This document shows, one piece after another, positions 35,601-48,022 of a stretch of DNA of 64,000 nt (within the stretch, counting starts at the first letter, position 1; each line of letters begins with the position of its first letter). The translations under genes and the position numbers were made by a program. Origin of the DNA: Platycnemis pennipes. Lineage: Eukaryota; Arthropoda; Insecta; Odonata; Platycnemididae. The notes beneath the pieces were generated by a model. That model had not been told where the DNA came from and did no database searches. It saw only the letters and a program-made list of their open reading frames with translations. Location of the stretch: contig OW121854.1 of the NCBI GenBank assembly GCA_933228895.1, positions 9,613,131 through 9,677,130 on the forward strand. Direction: 5' to 3'.

Positions 35601-38041
35601 TCAATGAAAATTTCGAAGAAAATAACTAAACTTGAAATGAAAATGTAAAGCAGGTTATGAGTAGGATTAAATATTCAAATTCATCTATTATGCATTGTGT
35701 GTGCATGGCAAACAATCGTAAACATTAAAAGGAAATTTTGAATTCATTTAATACGTTAAATGCATCAGAAAGAGTAACTTTCCATATCATAAAAATACCA
35801 ACCTAATACTTGAGAGTCCATATAGATAATCGATTGTTATAAGGTAGTCAAAGTTAGTAAAACTGAATTTACATATAACAATCATTGTTATAAATTAATT
35901 TGTAGCCATTCGAAGAGAAATTGCTGCTCTTATATCCCTTTTGAATATTTTTCTGTGTCCTTTCCTTCCTTAGTTCAGCAATCGTCTTCCTTCTTGTTCA
36001 AAAACCATTTACATTTCCTCCACCTTCCTCTCAATTTGTTAAACTGTTAGTTAGTAAAACTTCAGTTTCCTATCATCTCTAATTATTTGAATCATCCATT
36101 TATGCTAACTCCACTCTTTTTCAGCAAGTTTTGGATCTTCAGACCATATACCACACCCTTCCTTGCCTTGTCTACGTTGGCGAGGATTCGAAGAGTAATT
36201 GAGAAATACATGAGTAAGCGTCTATCCGATTGAAATAACTAAAAATCTGTCAAAATGTAATTAACAACTGAAATGGAAAACACACGACTGTAGTTATGCA
36301 AAAAAACTAGACGCGAACATGTACATGCTGCCTTTACTGCCACGTTCTAATAAGCAACGGAAAATATTCTAAGAAAATAACCCACAGAAGGTGTTATTTG
36401 TTACAACTTATATTGTTGTTAAAATGCACTGCTTGCAAGATATTTTGAGAGATTATTTTTTGTCTTCAATCTCAAATGGAAAGCCAATGAATGAAGTAGA
36501 AAAAAATATGCGAGAAACGACAATGAAAACCATGCAACACACACCACCCGAGGGGAGACATTATATAGAGAGATCAATCACCGACGATTATCACGATCAA
36601 TCGAAATGTGATGCGATGGAGATTAAAAGTGTGATATTGGAGGTCAAATATCTCTGTTTAGACTGAAGTGAGTAAATATTACAATTGGAGAGAGATCGCT
36701 TATGATTGAAGACCACACAAATGTCAATGGAACTACTAAGTGGGCCGCGAATCAAACGTATTTAGATCCCGAGACGTGGGACAGACGACCTCCTGAGTGT
36801 ACCAGACGCTTTCCCATTCGCAGCGAATGGAATTAGGTGGGGAGAAGGGAAGGATGAAACATGAAACTATGCGCTGGAGTTAACTGTCCATGAACAGAAG
36901 TGTCTAAGGAGTTATGGGGTATTGTTTGACAGATAGTCGTAATGAGGAAACATAACGTTTGATTTGACTTTTAATAACTACAGCTATTAAAGATCTTCGC
37001 TAACATATAGAAATCTTCCAATAGTATTTAATCTCATCATTATTAGTAGTCAACATTTCTAAGGTTATTCTCACACAGCTCTCCAGGGAGGAAATGTGTA
37101 TTCTTTGCTAACTTTAAAGGACTCTTTCCTTGTCACGTAGCGTAAGTTGCTCAAAGGGTTTTATGTCACCTGTAGTGCGATAATATCATAACACTGGATT
37201 CGCCTATTAGGTATTAAATCCACAATTAGTAATTAAGACATGCAAAGTATTTAACTCGTCCAATTCTCCGTGAAAAAAAACTAAATAGTAATTAAAAAAA
37301 ATCATTTCTCCTTGGAATTGGCGATCGAACTACACACCAGGCTGTCATAAGATACATGATCTTCACAGAAAATCAATGGATGGACTGCACACGATTTTGA
37401 ACTGTATACGATTACCGGTGGCGAAATTGGAAAGGGCATTCTGTAAAAAAAAAACTCAAATAACCGAAATCTTTCCTCCTCATTTCCAAAATCACATCAA
37501 GTGAGACCTTGTTGCTCATTTAGACAATCACCTGAGAGTTGTTTCGTGATTAACGAATGGCCAATTTCCTCTCCGAAGGTTAGCGGTATCAACTCCAAAT
37601 ATCCATCGAAAGGCGCGTAGAGGGGTCACGCATTCAATCACGTAATTGGGAAAAGCTCACGTGTCGAACGTGCCCAAGCAATCCTCACGCTTCGAGGGCT
37701 GGACGGAGATGAAATCACGGCAAGCTTTTGTAGCGAGGCATACGCAAAATCAGGTTCCAAAAAGCTTTTCCTACGACACAATACACACGAGAGCTATCAC
37801 CGCCTTCATGAAAATACGCTGCAATTGACAGGACAGAGAACAATGAAGATCAGCAATGTTTTCTCGTAAAAAGTCATTAAGAAAAATGGAGAAGTATCGA
37901 AATTGTTAAAATAATCACTTTGGAAATCACTATTAGATCATAGATGAATATTCAGTGTGATATTGTGCAGCATGTCCACAACGGATAAAATGAGAGATCA
38001 CTTCATTGATGGGAATACTGATTACATTGGCACGACGCAGG
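32622..38041. other. Long unassigned stretch
   Basis: CpG-rich patches lie at about 32980-33290 and 35060-35330, each with opposed open frames. The rest is AT-rich. The 91-codon frame at 36391-36666 begins with GTG and is not recognised. A weak reversed tRNA-like word lies near 37320. I see no supported gene. Confidence 0.4.
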
Positions 38042-38067
38042 TTTCTAACACATTTTGTCATCTTCAG
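38042..38067 (-). ncRNA. Hammerhead-ribozyme-core-like motif, solitary
   Basis: On the minus strand CTGAAGA is followed by TGACA-AAATG-TGTTA, which pairs as a 5-bp stem with one G-U pair, and then GAAA. This is the order and spacing of the conserved hammerhead core (CUGANGA, stem II, GAAA). I did not identify the paired stems I and III or the cleavage triplet, so activity is unproven. It lies about 85 bp upstream of a LINE-derived fragment. Confidence 0.4.
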
Positions 38068-38149
38068 GTAGACCTCAGTGCTTTCTAATTTTATCCATAT
38101 CAGATAATGGGTTTAGCTGTAAATTAAATCAATTGCAAGCTTTAATACG

Positions 38150-38386
38150 AATCGCTTTTCTATAAACGTGAAATTCATCAAGACTCCGATCTACTATCAC
38201 CTATTAATTCCTCATATTGAATATTGCTCACTTATATTTACTGATTTAACTAAGTACACATAAAAAATTACAAACCTTGTTCAACCCCGGAGTAAGATAT
38301 ATTTTCAACGCCAATATCTATGAACATGTAACTCCCTATTATGTTAAGTTAAAGTGGATGAAACTGGAACATAGAAAAATGTCGGT
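38150..38386 (+). pseudogene. LINE-3 reverse-transcriptase C-terminal fragment
   Basis: Translation gives SYIEYCSLIFTDLTK, then a frame interruption, LVQPRSKIYF, a further shift and EHVTPYYVKLKWMKLEHRK. These match the C-terminal part of CR1/Jockey-like reverse transcriptases (the usual IEYCS, TPYY and KLKWLKLEHR words). At 38386 the homology stops abruptly at a LINE-1 tail. It is 5'-truncated, frameshifted and dead. Confidence 0.65.
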
Positions 38387-38468
38387 CGTGCATGCTTGGT
38401 GATCTTCACCCCTGCCACACACCCTCACGATGGCTTGCAGGGTATCGTGTAGATGTAATTGTAGATGA
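38387..38468 (+). repeat. LINE-1 3' tail joined to LINE-3
   Basis: GTGCATGCTTGGTGATCTTC, CTGCCACACACCCTCACGAT and GGCTTGCAGGGTATCGTG, then GTAGATGTAATTGTAGATG. This is a complete LINE-1 type tail abutting a different reverse-transcriptase fragment. Confidence 0.8.
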
Positions 38469-40841
38469 ACTATGCCAATGAGCCCTCTCTCTTTTAGTAC
38501 ATAATAAATCAGCAATTATTAACCAAAAAAAGAATGAATTTATAAAGTATATCTACAAGGTATCTCATATCTTTTAATGTGCCGAAAGGTTTGACCATCG
38601 CTACCTGTAGATATTGTATCGTGAAAGTTAGTACATCTTTTAGTGCTGCATAATACATAAATGGATGGCTGCAACAGTAATTTATGGCAAGAATTGTGCC
38701 AGATACCGTAGAGCTGTTGCCTCAAGGGCCATACATATGTGTAGACAAAAAGTAAGCGGTCGAGTCGTTGTGAGCTATACCTTGAGGGTTTTTCTATCTT
38801 CATGACAGGATCACATCATGTTGCAGAAGGCGGGAAGACGCAGGTACCACTTTCTCGCGCTCGTTTGCTAAACGGAAAGGACCGAGCTTGATACCCCGAA
38901 GCGTATTTGCCCTTCCTGTCGAACGAGAAATGTAAGTGCAAACCTTCACATCGTCCGCAGCAAAGAAAAACGAAAGGAGGTAATATTTTTCCTTCGGAGC
39001 GGATTCTCACGCATGGGAAACTGCTTTAAGCATTTTCGCAAGAGTGCATAGCGTATTTTTTTTCCCCAGCAGGTCATGCATCCAAGTTGTGCTCGGCTTT
39101 AACGCGTCGACGGGTCATAAAAGTTCCTGCAATACGGCGAGAGCGTGGTTCAAGGAGTAGTTGCGATATGAGAACAAACGAAGGGATAGCATTCGTCTCA
39201 GGAAACAAAAGATTTATACCGACTCCCGAACCGGCAGCGAGCATAAAAATACGCGCGCCCGAGTAAAAGAAAAAGATTAAACTAGGAGGCGGCTGTAGGA
39301 ACCGTAAAGAAACGCTGAGAAACTTCTCAAAGTAGAGTCTCAAAATTGTGAACACTTTCCTCAAAGCTTTACCCCAAGTTTCGACGAATAATACTTGTAT
39401 ATTTCCGTTACAGCCTTTAGTTCCCCTAGTAGAACTCTGGGTTGCAAAGAAGCGTGCACCGAATTACGTCAATAATTTCAAAACTATAAAAGCTACGAAA
39501 AACAGCAACTGAGCTGATAAGAAGAAAGTATTTAAGTCTTTCAAATGGAGGACTAAATGACTGGTGATACAAGAGTAGACACTTGGTGCACATTGGAGCT
39601 AATATAGTGAAATCGGTGCTCATGGGAAATTGGTGACTCACGACGGCAACGTAATGGCTCCTACCGCGAGGAGTCAGTTGTTTTGTCTACGAGATATCTC
39701 GGTATATTGATAATATTTGAGAGGATACTCGATAAAATGTGTTACAAATTTTGAAAGTTCCCTAATAACTTCCTATAAAAATATCAGAGTTCTCCGAAAA
39801 TGCAAGAGAGAAAAAGTTGGATTTAAATTAAAATATCCCGGAATGCCCGGCGTCCAAAAGTGACGCTTATTATATGGATGAAAAATCTTGTGGCAGCGGT
39901 GCCTAAACAATCAACCTAATACGAATGTCTTTAAATATGCGATAGATCCGGGAAGCCTCTCGACAAATACTTGCTGAGACCATTATGACTTCGCTAAAAT
40001 GCATGTCAGAAACAAGGCTCTTCACAGTTTTAACATCTATATGACGCCTGGACGCTTTCCGAAAATGCCCAACATTGGAAGGGTTAGTTACCAATTCAGC
40101 TATTAATCACAAGTTTTCATATCTCACTTACGATAGCATTCCTCGTTGCATTAACGTACCCAATGATATTTTTAAGAACCGAATCGCGGGTTTATCACTC
40201 ACTGTCGGAAAAAAATTGCTGTATCGGAGCTACGACCGCAAATCTACAGAGCGTACGATAATTCAAGTGAGCTGTAGGGTTGGTAACATGCTAAGAAAGA
40301 AAATAAACCAATGTGAATTTAGGTTGAGGATTTTTTACGAACTGCCTTACTATAAGCTATGCGTCTGTGATATGTACTTTTGAACACGTTCAGCAACCAT
40401 ATACCGCAAGATTTCGTCGAAACAATTTTTACAGCTTTGAATGTGATAATTCAGTACTGTTCATGTAGCTATCATCACCCACTACCCAGATTGCACTCGA
40501 TAATAAAAATGCACTTTAACCTCCCCACTCAGCGTCGTGAGTCCAGTCTGGAGTTCACATCGATGCCCAGAGTTACGAATTAATTCTATCACACACTGAG
40601 CGACGCAAAGTGTACATTTTTTTTCCTCAGGTTGATACAATATGTTACCCAGTTAACAATGTTTCTTTGTCAAATATTAGATTGTATAATATAAAATTGT
40701 TTGCCGTTTAGAAGATATTGAAATTTTACACGTTGCATGAAAACATGACGCTCTATTTCCTGGTCGAGCGGACCTACCAATTCTACCTATCTAGAAAAAT
40801 ATCTAATTCGGACTTTTTTTTCTTTGCATCCGGACTATTCT
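38469..40841. other. Unassigned; CpG-rich 38820-39370
   Basis: The CpG-rich patch has minus-strand frames of 64 and 96 codons without recognisable domains. The 102-codon plus frame at 40075-40383 is also unrecognised. Confidence 0.4.
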
Positions 40842-41012
40842 GTTGGTCCATATACCCCTGGGATCCCAATAGGCATTGGCCTGTCATCAGGTTCCCCAGG
40901 GGCTGAACCAACACAGCTTGACAAAAATCCGTGCTCTGGGAGGAGAAAACCTCACCCAGTCGGGACTCGAACCCTAGGATTAGCAGGTGACTTTACCTCG
41001 CCGCCACCGGCA
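40842..41012 (-). repeat. SINE-C, tRNA-derived
   Basis: On the minus strand the head at 41012-40951 contains GGTTCGAGTCCCGA (T arm/B-box) preceded by GGCGGCGAGGTAAAGTCACC. The body downstream holds an inverted repeat, GTTGGTCC...CCCCTGGG at 40842-40862 against CCCCAGGGG...ACCAAC at 40893-40912. The tRNA head followed by a structured body suggests a SINE family distinct from SINE-A and SINE-B. Confidence 0.5.
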
Positions 41013-42149
41013 ATTTATGGCGTATAAACGTGTGACTAGCCAAAAATTGGCACGAGCTTGGATGAACGAGTATATTTAGGTGCAAAATGCCTCAAAAAAC
41101 CTCAAAATAAAAAGAAATTGAATGATGCAGTGAGGAAATCAGACATTGGAAAGTATTTTTGTTTCCTCGATTTCAGCACCCGTTCTTAAAATGCAGCAAT
41201 CTACGACTCAGAAACCGATAATTTATGAATTTCATCAGTTATACCATAAATGGTCTTCATTCCTCCTACCAACACGCTATTGTCACCTGTATTATTATCT
41301 ATCGTTATCTCTACGATCACGAGCGATCTAAAGGACACGCAGCGAAAGCTGGCTTCAGTTCTATAGCACACCTACTCCAGAACATTCGAACGAATGAGAT
41401 CCTACGTGATATACCCCGCTACTTTGTGGTAACCAGAAGGTCTAGAATAAAAGCCGAGCCTAAATTTTGAAAATACGATTCGTTTAACATTTCAGCTACT
41501 TGATATCCTTGGAGATAAAATCACCAGCCTTTACTCCAAATGGTAGCCACCATCTCGTTTCCCGATAAAATTACCGGATTCTGGATATAAGATAGCTCCC
41601 CAGCCTCCCATAATCTCTACGTTCACCTCGGTGTGGCAATATATTTTGTGCCTCGAAATGTCTTTCATTCTTTTTGTGAGGAATATAATGGCAGACCTAA
41701 ATACTGCTCATTTTTATGTAACCTTTCGACGAATGGAGTAACTCAATGACAGTCCTGTGCCTGAGAGCCTAAAAAACATAAGGATGCCAATTTTAACAGT
41801 GTTGACGCTGCACGGAGTCATAATTACAGAAAACCTGACTTTACTTATACGAGAAAGATTACGGCCATCTTTTGCCCCATGAACAGATGGAAAATGGCAC
41901 TACAGATGGAAAATGTGGTAGCCAAGATAATTTGGAGTTTCAGGTAATGCTGAAGAATAAAAATGTACGGAAGTAAAGAGGCTTGGAATGAATTACTGTT
42001 GAAGGAAATAAATAAAGAGTGGAAATAAGCTCTACAACTCTTTTCCACTCCCCGCGATCAACTTCCGAACCCACTGTACACGGAAATTCATTCAAAATTT
42101 TATCTCTCAAGTTTTTAAGTCCGTATATAATGTATACTATTACTTACTA
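41013..42149. other. Unassigned sequence
   Basis: Nothing was recognised. Confidence 0.4.
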
Positions 42150-42520
42150 AAGTTAGGAAGCAATTCATCAAAACGTATATCTGGGGCGTGTTTATTTACG
42201 GCAATGAGGCATGGACGATGCCAGCAGTGGAGAAGAAAAGGGTGGAAGCATTCTAAATGTGGTGATACATAAGAATGATGAAGATAAAATGGATCGACCG
42301 AGTGACAAATGAAGAAGTCCTAAGAAGAGTGGGAGAAAAGAGAAGTCTACTGACAACTCTAAAAAGAAGACGGGACAACTTAATCGGCCACATCTTAAGA
42401 CACGATGGCCTGATGAAGACGATCGTCGAAGGAAAAGTGAACGGGAAGATTGGAAAAGGCAGGAATTGAGAGGAGAGTCGCGTCAAACTGGGATTGTTGA
42501 CCCACGATGATGATGATATA
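42150..42520 (+). pseudogene. LINE-2 fragment, longest copy
   Basis: In one frame broken by a few stops it reads QFIKTYIWGVFIYGNEAWTM and then KKRVEAF. From 42275 an open frame follows with KIKWIDRVTNEEVLRRVGEK, TLKRRRDNLIGHILRHDGLM, and KTIVEGKVNGKIGKGRN. It ends with TTGTTGACCCACGATGATGA, the LINE-2 3' tail. The YGNEAWTM segment corresponds to the conserved YG.E.W block downstream of the catalytic domain of many non-LTR reverse transcriptases. The catalytic YxDD part is absent because of 5' truncation. Confidence 0.8.
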
Positions 42521-43379
42521 ATGTAAGTATAATATTTAACTCATTAATAAGTACTGATATTCTGCCATGCGACTTTTCAGTTTCTAGCTATTTTTATTGC
42601 ATAAATAGTTTAAAGGCGTAAAAAAGAAAAAAATGCATTACGGTGAAGAAACTAGTTCAGGCTCAGACAGGAAAAAAAAGGAAGGGGTACACGGTGCCTT
42701 TAACAGTGTCGTAAAATGAAGTCACCGAGTTTCACTCCTGCATTCTTCCTGCTCTCTAATATGCAACCTAAATGAAACTGCCCGTCAATTCTACTTCCGC
42801 AAACTCCCAGTCACCTCCTTCAGCTAATTAACTGGGAAGGAATTTTGTCAAATCTCCCGGATTTTGCAAAGACATGTATTAAGGCTCGTGACAGCAATAT
42901 CTAGGGTATAAACCATCGTTTGTAATGACTGGCCTGTTCGGTTTAGATACACTTCCTATAAATACTTCTAATCATTCCAATGTACCTGGTATTCATTTAT
43001 GCACGTGTAAAAATGTACTACACTCACCGAGGATAGATTAAAAAATTCTGTACTTAAAAGGCATAAAAACCACCAAAATATTATGTGTCATTTTTTCTTA
43101 TCCTAGGGGCTTAAAGGCAACTAATGGAGTATTTTAGTGCCCTTTCAGAAATACATTCTTTGATACCTCATTTTGGCGAACCTAAGTAATGATTTTCCCT
43201 TTGTTAAAATTTTTATCTCTAAACTAAAAATAATCCTATGAATACTTCTAATGTTCTAAGTGTGCGGATACATTAACACAAAATTTGGCACCCTTCTACC
43301 TTAATTTCGTGGAAAAACCTTTCAAATTACAGTGTTAAGTATATTGAAAAAAACAGCACTAAATTAAGGTAAAAATTTC
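42521..43379. other. Unassigned AT-rich sequence
   Basis: Nothing was recognised. Confidence 0.4.
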
Positions 43380-43526
43380 CACTTTTTCAAAAAGGTTTTT
43401 TTTATAAAACCAAACCAAAGTATCAACACTTTTACGTAATTATCAAGAGTCGCACTCACCCTTGATAAAGAAGCAAAAGCGTCGATACTTTGGTTGGGTT
43501 TTAATAAAAATCTGTTTGGAAAAGTA
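43380..43526. repeat. Foldback element with decayed ribozyme-like apex
   Basis: The arms at 43380-43433 and 43475-43526 are inverted copies sharing AAACC(A/C)AACCAAAGTATC. The centre holds a second hairpin, TTATCAAG (43440-43447) against CTTGATAA (43461-43468). The segment CTTGATAAAGAAGC...GCGTCGATAC (43461-43488) resembles a degraded CTGANGA-stem-GAAAC core, as in the 50.2-kb and 63-kb foldbacks. Confidence 0.7.
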
Positions 43527-46083
43527 CAACTAGTTTCATTGATAACATGGATGCACTACCACAAAGTGACGCCCGAAGAGTTGAAACAAACAATACTAAC
43601 TTTGCCTTCGTAACTTAATATTCCCGCAAACGGTCCATTTTAATGAATTGGTCGTGCAAAAGAAAGTCAGCTTTGGTGCACAAGTTTCAATTGGAAAAGC
43701 AATGTATATAACGTAGCGGTATAAAAGTATTGAAATAGAAGCAAGTCTCAGGTGCATAGACCAAACGAAAGTTCCTCGTTCAGGCTTCAAAAGTGTCGTT
43801 AAATGCTATTAAATTCAAGCGCCAGCGTCCAGCAGTTGGTCAATGAAGATTTACGGCATGGAAGGATACAACGATCAGAAATCAAAGTTGAGGCTTGAAT
43901 TTAACCATATTGTCTATGATTCAGGGGACACAGAAAGGGAAACTATTAATGGATAGTGCAATAATGGATAAATTAAGTGTGGAATTTAGTTTTTAGACTT
44001 TTCAACTGCTTATATTGTACCCATTACATCACTTAACATGAGGTTATTTTATGAGACAGACATAACGTCCCTGTCCAGTAAGGGATTCCAATCAACGACC
44101 TTTGGGCATCCGAGTGGGAGCGTAAACCTTCCTAGATATGGGTTGAAGGAATGGGGTTATAACGGAATTAAGTACGACTAAAAATGCATTAAATCAAATA
44201 ATATTAGAAAAAAAGATTTATGTGTGCGCCTGAAAATTTGGGATTATGAAATCTTGCCGCTAAGCTACCCTCTCTATCCTCCCAGTTTTCACTGCATATT
44301 CTTATATTTACCCCGGGAATTGAAACAAATGTTGGCAAGGAGGAAAAGCAAGTTCCTTTACAAAGATAAAAACGGGAACAGATCCAAGGCGAAATACGCG
44401 ATGAAGGTCTATCAAGAGCAATATTTTTTTATTGAAGCGTATCATTAGCAATTACCTACTGTGCGAAATTTCAGGTATTACACTTTGGGACTGGTTCCTC
44501 ATATTGAATGAAAAAAATTATAAATCCACGCAGAGATTTCATTATCAACCTTAGTTTCAATGATGCAATTTCATTATAAAAATTTTGAGTGGAATTAATA
44601 AGTATGACTTTCAATGTTAGCACTCATCATTGCATAAATTACGGAAAGTATATAATGTTCTTGATTTCGCCATAGCATGTGCGGATGAAATTAACTAATC
44701 GATTTATTTTCACTTATTAGTTACGATGAAATGATTATGATAAGGTATCAGAGGCTTCAAAATTTTTATTGGATTCCAAGGAATAATTGCAATTAATAAT
44801 TTTGTAGCCACATAATCAAACTCGTTAATTTGGAACAAGATTTCAAGTCCTTTTATTGATCATTCACTAATGATCACTCTCATGGCAATTAATGTGAATT
44901 CACTAAAAATAAGTTTTAAGTGGGATTTTTTATTTCTTCTTCTTTATTACTTCTGGTATATTGCTACCAACAGCAAAAGCATACCAAAGAAATGCTGTGA
45001 AAAGACTCAGGATTAGTGGTAACCTTCAGGCATAATTCACTCCTAAATTAAGGAAGCTTTCAACATTTGAAAATTATATTAAATATACACTATAAACACA
45101 CCTTCGAGCATGATTTCGCACCCACGGTTCGGTCCCCTGTCTATATCGAAAGGCACTCCGAGCATGAAACTGCAGGCCTTTCGGGGTCGTGCACATTTAT
45201 AATGGCATAATAATAATGGCATTGGATGGACTGCCTGTCTACGGAAAACGCAAAGGAGCCGTAAATAGAAGGGAAATCATTATTTTCGAGCTCCGATTTT
45301 CTGATGCTTACTGAGATCTTGGGATATGAGAACGGGGATGGTGGGGGAGAAGAGGCGAACGGAAGACTGGTAAAGGTTTTGAAGTTTAAAAGAAATAATC
45401 CCTGTCTCCCTGACACGAGAAAAACGAGGGAAGTACCCAGCCGTTGGAATACTCTTAAGAGATCTCCTGAGCACGCTACCGCGGCCGATTACGTTATGGA
45501 ACCGTGAAAATAAACGCGGCCGGGAAATCCTCGAGTGCCGACAGCTAGCAAATTATAATGGCTTGCATTATATCGAGGTGAGTCGTTTGTGTGTCTGGTT
45601 GAGGGTCATCGGACATGTCGTAATCTGGAGCAAGGCAGATGCAGGGCACACCGCCCCCCACCCCTCCCGACACTCCAACAACCCCCTCCTCCGCGCCACC
45701 CAACCAGGCGTCCTCAGACGGAAGTTTCGCAACTCCCTTCCTCCCACAACTACTGTCACCCCAGACCCATAACCCCTACCATTGCCCAGGTGGGAGACAA
45801 GTGTAGTTCACCGTCCAGACACCGGCATCACGGGTGTCCCCAGTGACGGAAACAATACATTGGGTCACGGAAGAATCATATATATTATTTGTTTCCAACC
45901 TCTCTTTCTTTCTACCCAGCCTAAGGAACTCCAGTTTCCACAATTTTTTAAAAACTATATCCGAGGGACATCGAGTGAAGGCTAGGGGGTGGGAAGAATT
46001 AAATGTCCATTTAGACTTATCTTCAACGGTAGAATACTAATAATAATAATATCCAGAAACAAGTAGTACTTTTTGAATAAAAA
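43527..46083. other. Unassigned; CpG-rich 45110-45850
   Basis: The CpG-rich patch has multiple opposed frames, none recognised. A degenerate reversed tRNA-like word lies near 44089-44140. Confidence 0.4.
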
Positions 46084-46215
46084 TCAGGACCGACCCTGAT
46101 GATGAAGGCACTGCAGTTTATTTCCACCATGAAAAAAATCCACCTCGACCGGGATTCGAACACGGACCCCCTGAATTCCGTACAGGTGCTCAACCAGATA
46201 AGCTACCTTGGCTTC
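46084..46215 (-). repeat. SINE-B copy
   Basis: The minus strand reads GGTAGCTTATCTGGTTGAGC, ACCTGTACGGAATTCAGG and GTCCGTGTTCGAATCCCGG. This is the same tRNA-like head as 25626-25696, followed by the shared GATTTTTTTC stretch. The T-arm B-box GTTCGAATC is intact. Confidence 0.7.
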
Positions 46216-46739
46216 CATCTCCCCTGGGGAACTCTTAAGAGAAGGAAGGAAGGAATAGTGAAGGATATGAAAGAATATCGAAGGAGTGGCACAGCTTCCA
46301 TCATTAATTACAGAGAATAACTCACATTTAATGAAATGCCATAATGATGAAACATAGTAGGCCTTAATTTCTCCAGCTAATTGCTGCTTGCTTCACTCAA
46401 CTCATTCATGAGAGGGCTTACTGAGTTGTAATTACGAATAAAATATGCTGTTATTTCTGCCGCGAATATTTAGATTAAGATGCTGGATGTTTTACTGCAA
46501 TTAAATGAATACCTGCTATTATAGATAAATTTCAACCATGGCAAAGAATGAGATCCATTTGAAGAATATTCTTGTAACGATGGAAATAGCAATTACCGGA
46601 TATCAGCTGAAGATAAATTGAAAGAACGAAGATATTGGTATGCATCGCGAGAGAAGCTGTCAATACCAATATCAAAATAGGCATTCGTGAGGTGTAAGAG
46701 GACTGTTGCCTGGTAAGCCGAGTAACTATCGATGGACGA
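46216..46739. other. Unassigned sequence
   Basis: Nothing was recognised. Confidence 0.4.
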
Positions 46740-47115
46740 AGCAAGGAAGAAATGGTCGGTAGAAAATCACAGGAAAAGAAGGCATTCTACTAAAAGAAGA
46801 GTACTCACAGCAGGGAATACAAGCGTGGAAGTAATGACACAATTCAAAAGAAGTCTGGATATGATCGTTAATGGCGATGAGGCATGAATAGCAGCAGAGA
46901 AGTCGTGGGTGGAACGACTGGAAATTTGGTGCTACAGGTGAATGATGAAAATTAATTTAACTCATTTAGTTAATTAAATAATAAATGGATCAACCCAGTG
47001 AGTAACGAGGAAGTCCTCAAAAGAGAGGTCTTCTGAAACCCTTAACAAGAAGACGTGAAAACGTATTCAGCGGCATCATGAGACATGATAGCCTGATGAA
47101 GGCAATCGTCAAAAG
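46740..47115 (+). pseudogene. LINE-2 fragment with a 28-bp internal insertion
   Basis: Translation gives FKRSLDMIVNGDEA, then SWVERLEIWCYR and MMKI. After about 28 extra AT-rich bases (46951-46982 region) it resumes with KWINPVSNEEVLKRE and later a SGIMRHDSLMKAIV stretch. It is frameshifted and stops where a SINE-A-like segment begins. Confidence 0.65.
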
Positions 47116-47290
47116 ATCCTCTTAGCGCACTCAAGTGTTGTAAGGATAACATTTCGATTTCAATTACCTGTCCGTCGAATGGGAAACTCCAAACCGTAGA
47201 CCCGTCGGAGTCGTACTTTAACGGAAGGTTAAAGCCTGCGCCGGATTAAATTCAGCCCTTCCCATTTTACTCGTACACCCGCCTTTCCGT
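47116..47290 (+). repeat. Possible SINE-A copy, strongly diverged
   Basis: CTGTCCGTCGAATGGGA resembles the SINE-A core CCGTCCGTCGGATGGGA. AACCGTAGACC and GCGCCGGATT follow in the expected order. No tRNA head is visible. Confidence 0.4.
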
Positions 47291-47946
47291 TACACCGCAA
47301 ATGATCCTAGATGTGTTTCGCTTCCTCGAAATAACACCCGAAACCGACTATTGCCCCAGGCTTTTAATGGCCACAGTCAAATAGTGAGTCGAGACATCTT
47401 CACTTGATTTATTCGCACCGAATACAAATATTGCAACCACGATCGTTCGTTTAACTGCAGCCTAAGGCATTTTTACCCGTACTGGCAACCGTGACGACCT
47501 TCGTTAAACAGCGCTTTTTACGGCTACTCGTCGAGCGATTCCACAGACGCAGCACGCCAACGTGGTCATACCTTGGTCGGCCTTGAGGGCAAATGTTCAC
47601 GTGAAAGATGAGAACGGCTGTGAAAAAAAAGGCAAAAGGAACTCAGCTGAAAAATCACTGAGTTACGCCAGACAAAAAATTGTATCACTTCTAGAAACGC
47701 ACTCTTCAGTTTCATTTGTTCCTGCAATATATGCCCTGTCGGAGCCCAAAAAATATCAGGTTTTGTCATATGAAGATAAACGTTTTCTATAATGTTATCG
47801 AAACTTGAACAACTTCGAGTTGAATAGAAGGTTTGACCTCTCACTCCACTCACACATCGTACTGTAGAACGTCATAACATGGTTTTGAAAATTAAACTTC
47901 ACATCTCAGCTCCATTTCAAAGTTATGTTTATCAAATGCCGTGATT
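47291..47946. other. Unassigned sequence
   Basis: Opposed frames at 47562-47853 are not recognised. Confidence 0.4.
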
Positions 47947-48022
47947 TTACATCTACATCTGCACGAAACCCTGCAAGCCACCGCGAGGGTGTGTGGCAGG
48001 GGTTGAAGATCATCAAGATACA
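47947..48022 (-). repeat. LINE-1 3' tail, isolated copy
   Basis: Reading on the minus strand: ATGATCTTCAACCCCTGCCA, CACACCCTCGCGGTGGCTTG and a GTAGATGTAAA end. No coding part lies upstream. Confidence 0.8.

Noticed and set aside
40075..40383. 102-codon frame with fairly protein-like composition
   Set aside because: No family recognised and no supporting exon structure; left as unassigned.
42405..42425. CTGATGAAGACGATCG as a hammerhead core
   Set aside because: It is LINE-2 coding sequence (GLMKTIV) and has no stem-GAAA arrangement.
46087..46107. CTGATGATGAAGGCACTGCAG as another hammerhead core
   Set aside because: No GAAA follows at the right spacing and the segment belongs to the SINE-B body.
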